IMG/VR virus record: IMGVR_UViG_3300023174_000647 | Coordinates: 1-23,444 of that record | Source of the DNA: a virus | Length of the DNA: 23,444 nt | Reading direction: 5' to 3' (one strand) | Shown: positions 21,223 to 23,444 of the stretch, piece by piece | How positions within the stretch are numbered: position 1 is the stretch's first letter | How the letters are laid out: every line of letters begins with the position of its first letter | Made by a program: the position numbers and the translations under genes | The notes under the pieces: model-generated | Database searches by the model: none | What the model was told of the DNA's origin: nothing | The model's input: only the letters and a program-made list of their open reading frames with translations

Positions 21223-21350
21223 TTCTTGGCTCTCCTTGTTAGTTCGTCTTTAAGTGATTTGATTACTTCAAACAGTCGGTCTTGACTGCCTGGTCCTACG
21301 AATATCTTCTCTAAGAATGCGATCGCATCCTCGATGTCTTTCTTTGTCAT
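21219..21350 (-). CDS. Small hypothetical protein (43 aa)
   Basis: Reads MTKKDIEDAIAFLEKIFVGP, then two charged helical turns ending LTRRAKK. AAGGA sits 6 nt before ATG 21350. The stop overlaps the next start (ATGA), and the next gene's Shine-Dalgarno lies inside its 3' end. It is a short helical, basic protein with no recognisable family; overlap and ribosome-site geometry are the main support. Confidence 0.6.
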   Translation of the reverse strand: MTKKDIEDAIAFLEKIFVGPGSQDRLFEVIKSLKDELTRRAKK

Positions 21351-21372
21351 TTGTGTCCTTAATGTCAGAAAC

Positions 21373-21413
21373 CCGACCCAGCCGAAACAGAGGGACCAAA
21401 ACGGCTGGATCGG
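21373..21413 (-). terminator. Candidate hairpin terminator or attenuator downstream of the OB-fold gene
   Basis: On the minus strand CCGATCCAGCCG (21413-21402) pairs with CGGCTGGGTCGG (21384-21373): 12 bp with one U-G pair that forms only in this orientation, and a 17-nt loop. It is followed by GTTTCTG, a weak U-tract, so it may be a leaky terminator or a processing hairpin. It lies 15 nt after the OB-fold gene stop and 23 nt before the 43-aa gene start, the only real gap in this stretch. Confidence 0.45.
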
Positions 21414-21427
21414 ATTTCCTTAGATTT

Positions 21428-21829
21428 CTACCAACGGTCGTCTGTAGCGACCTTCTCAACTTTGGCGGCGAACAGCTTCGCAGCGTTGAATCCAGCCTTC
21501 TTCTCACCATCAGCCGAATACTTGACCGAGATCTTGTTGCCGGTCAACTCGGTGACTGATGCTTGCTTTGCAGCCTCACGGATTGCGGTGATCATTGCAC
21601 CACGCGCCCACAAGTTGGCATTGCCATCACCAGTCTCTGTCTTGAGTGTGATCACATAGACGAATCGTGGATCACCGTTCGGCCATGTCTTGGCGACACC
21701 TGCCGGATCTCGGTCTTCCAGTTTCTTGACATCGAGCACGATGCCTGTGTGAACATCACCTATTTTCTCGAACTTCAAACTTGGAAGTTTGGGTCCGCCT
21801 CCTGCAAGGAGATCTTGTTCATCTGACAT
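21428..21829 (-). CDS. ssDNA-binding-like OB-fold protein (133 aa)
   Basis: Core: LKFEKIGDVHTGIVLDVKK (strand 1 with GxVxxV pattern), RDPAGVAKTWPNGDPRFVYV (the ..P..WP.G.PR segment typical of actinophage SSB-like proteins), ITLKTETGDGNANLWARG, AITAIREAAKQ and NKISVKYSADGEK. These features fit an OB-fold single-stranded DNA-binding protein acting in phage replication and recombination. The N-terminus is acidic and flexible; there is no acidic C-terminal tip of the bacterial SSB type (it ends ATDDRW). It overlaps the previous stop (TAATG) and lies near the nuclease and PrimPol-helicase genes. Confidence 0.65.
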   Translation of the reverse strand: MSDEQDLLAGGGPKLPSLKFEKIGDVHTGIVLDVKKLEDRDPAGVAKTWPNGDPRFVYVITLKTETGDGNANLWARGAMITAIREAAKQASVTELTGNKISVKYSADGEKKAGFNAAKLFAAKVEKVATDDRW

Positions 21830-22272
21830 TACTTACCTACTTTCTGGTTGTTTGGGAATCTGAGGTTGAATGTATTTGTTTCATCTTCGTAACTCATTTC
21901 GGCTTCGTCATAGCGCACATGGTTGCAGTATTTCTTGAACTCTTCTGCTTCCATGGCGTTTAGATGTCCGACCGCTCCGCCTGCTGTGTTCATTATGTAC
22001 CCTGTCGCCGCATAGCAGACGCTGCGGATCAGGTCTTCGTCGAAGTTGTCTGATAAGGCGAGGTCTATTAGACCGCGTCCGATGCAGAACCTTCGATGAG
22101 ATTTCATCTGGTCAAACGAAATTGTTTGACCGTATTCGTTGCATTCTGTCGCAACCTTCTTAATCATCGCCCGATGTTTAGGTCTGAGTGTGTCGAAGTC
22201 TGCTTGAAGTTGTAGTGCGCTGGTTCGGTCACTGCCGGTTGTGTAGATGCGTCCTTCAAAGTCGTCGGTCAT
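21829..22272 (-). CDS. Conserved phage protein of unknown function (147 aa)
   Basis: The start is set at ATG 22272 (MTDDFEGRIYTTGSDRTSAL) because AAGGAG lies 7 nt upstream; a longer in-frame reading to 22359 has an Arg-only low-complexity head overlapping the Cys-rich gene and is a shadow. The body is helical with FDTLRPKHRAMIKKVATECN and FDEDLIRSVCYAATGYIMNT, then an acidic tail. I do not recognise the family. The operon position between nuclease and OB-fold protein suggests DNA metabolism, but that is inference. Confidence 0.7.
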   Translation of the reverse strand: MTDDFEGRIYTTGSDRTSALQLQADFDTLRPKHRAMIKKVATECNEYGQTISFDQMKSHRRFCIGRGLIDLALSDNFDEDLIRSVCYAATGYIMNTAGGAVGHLNAMEAEEFKKYCNHVRYDEAEMSYEDETNTFNLRFPNNQKVGK

Positions 22273-22424
22273 TCGTCGTCTCCTTCTGTGGCGTGTTCTT
22301 CTTCCCATTCGCAATACGAGCATGAGCCGTCTTCGTTGTTCCAGTTCGCGCACACGCATCTGCGATGTGGGTTGACGCCTCGGTTCTCGTTCGGGTCGTA
22401 TTCTTTGTCAATGCGTGAGATCAT
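22269..22424 (-). CDS. Small Cys-rich, possible zinc-binding protein (51 aa)
   Basis: MISRIDKEYDPNENRGVNPH is followed by C23-x-C25, C35 and C38 (RRCVCANW ... GSCSYCEW), with His20 and His44 nearby, so a single zinc site is plausible. The tail is very acidic (EWEEEHATEGDDE). The start ATG 22424 overlaps the nuclease stop (ATGA), and its stop overlaps the next start (ATGA). These double overlaps are the best support that it is real. Function unknown. Confidence 0.7.
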   Translation of the reverse strand: MISRIDKEYDPNENRGVNPHRRCVCANWNNEDGSCSYCEWEEEHATEGDDE

Positions 22425-23444
22425 TTGATTACCTTCGGCTTTGCAGTTTTGCGTGGCTTTGGTGGTTTAGTCGGGTCAGCCATGAAGAACTGGACGTTGT
22501 GTGAAGTCTCAACGGATTGCAGAACTTCTACAACTTCGTCAAGTTGATCGTTGGTGCATTCCGATATTTTCGGCACACCATCAGGCCAGGTGGCTTTGAG
22601 TAGCATTTGTGCTTCCGATGGCATTGCGATGATTCGAGCGGTAAGCCATTCTTTGCGTGGTTGTAAATATGGAGTTTCTGCAACTTCTACGACCGGCAGC
22701 TCAACAACTTTACCTTCAACGAAGCGTTGGTGGATGTCGTTGCGTTTACGCCAAGCACGAACATCTAAAGCAAGCCGTAATCCTTGTTGTCCTGCTGTGA
22801 GGTCTACCCAGTAAAGTTCGCAGCGTGCTTCACCTGCTGGTAGGTGAAACACGATACCCATTTCACGATTGATGTCGGGCATCGGTTGACGTGTTGATGT
22901 CTTCCAATCGTAAATATGTTCGGCTTGTGCGTAGGCGTTGAGTTGGATTGAAATTGATCGCCACGAGTACGACAGATCTGTACCAGTTTTTAAATCGGCA
23001 ATATATTTGACACCGTCAACTTCTACGATGCGATCTAATGTGCCTGCGTATTCGAGTGTGTCGTTGATGACGACTGATTCAATATATTCTTTCAAGATTT
23101 TTATGTTGCATCTTTTTAATTCCGCAACATAGGCGTTCACGTCTGCTTGTAACCCTGGCAGGATTGCTGGTTTGTTGCCTAGGTCAACTTGTTCTGTGAT
23201 TGAGTGCAACGCTGTGCCCAGGTTTGCGCGTGATGAACCGCCACCAGCTGTGATTGCTTCGTCAGCGATTTTGTTTAACGCACCTTTGTCTTCGAGTTTT
23301 GTTGACGCTTGTGCGAGTAGATCTGATCGGTTCACAAGTCCTGTGATGACCATTCGGTTCGCCCATTGTTTTAGTGCGTTGGTGTCATCTGTTGTTGATG
23401 AGATGGTGGTGACTCTTGTGTAGCCACGCTGCTTACCATCTGGT
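22421..23444 (-). CDS. RecB/Cas4-like PD-(D/E)XK exonuclease (start beyond right edge)
   Basis: The frame is open from the stop at 22423-22421 to the window edge, so the N-terminus is missing; ATG 23353 is not the real start, because the upstream codons read GYTRVTTISSTTDDTNALKQ, a conserved-looking leader. The nuclease core is LEYAGTLDRIVEVDGVKYIA then DLKTGTDLSYSW: Asp of GTLDR, and D-x-K of DLKTG, with QLNAYA after it as the RecB-family QxxxY motif. The Lys-rich tail (KPPKPRKTAKPKVIK) may bind DNA. Such enzymes act in phage recombination or end processing, often beside an SSB-like protein, as here. 341 residues are visible. Confidence 0.85.
   Translation of the reverse strand, partial: PDGKQRGYTRVTTISSTTDDTNALKQWANRMVITGLVNRSDLLAQASTKLEDKGALNKIADEAITAGGGSSRANLGTALHSITEQVDLGNKPAILPGLQADVNAYVAELKRCNIKILKEYIESVVINDTLEYAGTLDRIVEVDGVKYIADLKTGTDLSYSWRSISIQLNAYAQAEHIYDWKTSTRQPMPDINREMGIVFHLPAGEARCELYWVDLTAGQQGLRLALDVRAWRKRNDIHQRFVEGKVVELPVVEVAETPYLQPRKEWLTARIIAMPSEAQMLLKATWPDGVPKISECTNDQLDEVVEVLQSVETSHNVQFFMADPTKPPKPRKTAKPKVIK

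Noticed and set aside
22273-22359. N-terminal extension of the 147-aa gene
   Set aside because: The extension is an Arg-rich shadow of the Cys-rich gene; AAGGAG and the ATGA overlap fix the start at 22272.
23353-23353. ATG as the start of the RecB-like nuclease
   Set aside because: The frame stays open with conserved-looking sequence (RVTTISST) up to the window edge, so the gene is cut there.

Overview
The window is about 23 kb of a tailed-phage (siphovirus-type, HK97-fold) genome or prophage. Every convincing gene lies on the minus strand, so the genes are read from the right edge (23444) to the left edge (1). The best guess for the host is an actinobacterium. This rests on the P27-type small terminase, the S78 protease polyprotein with its actinophage-style accessory domains, and the small OB-fold and PD-(D/E)XK replication proteins. 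The host call is inference; I cannot name a species. Most genes abut or overlap by 1, 4 or 8 nt (TGATG, TAATG, ATGA junctions), which indicates long, translationally coupled transcripts. I see no tRNA, integrase, lysin or CRISPR array.

Right part (23444-17113), DNA metabolism: a RecB/Cas4-like nuclease cut by the right edge, a small Cys-rich protein, an unknown conserved protein, an OB-fold ssDNA-binding-like protein, then a run of very small genes (coiled coil, DUF6378-like, ribbon-helix-helix, helix-turn-helix), a PD-(D/E)XK-like protein and a 619-residue PrimPol-helicase. Just downstream of the PrimPol-helicase is a roughly 200-bp cluster of at least nine copies of CACGCCGT/ACGGCGTG, ending in a long hairpin. 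It is a candidate replication origin.

Middle part (17112-7759), packaging and head: two HNH nucleases, small and large terminase, a 49-residue membrane protein, portal, two small structural-type proteins (one built on 63-bp tandem repeats), a 758-residue multidomain protease carrying an AT-rich HAD phosphatase-like insert, and the HK97 major capsid protein. The 125-nt gap after the capsid gene can fold into a GNRA-capped hairpin followed by a strong H-type pseudoknot that ends 7 nt before a Shine-Dalgarno.

Left part (7758-1), connector and tail: a 74-residue protein sharing its start region in another frame with a glycosyltransferase, two more glycosyltransferases, head-tail adaptor, tail terminator, a small protein, tail tube, a tail assembly chaperone with a canonical -1 slippery site (CCCTTTG), an HK97-gp10-like protein, and the tape measure protein cut by the left edge.

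The most unusual element is a compact cassette wedged between the gp10-like gene and the tape measure gene: a candidate promoter with two 12-bp direct repeats 21 bp apart, a 60-aa protein, a 46-aa CopG-like ribbon-helix-helix protein, and a stand-alone AEP/PrimPol-like protein, the last three translationally coupled. This layout resembles the copG-rep copy-control operon of rolling-circle plasmids and is out of place in a tail operon. It gives the window a second primase-type protein besides the main PrimPol-helicase.
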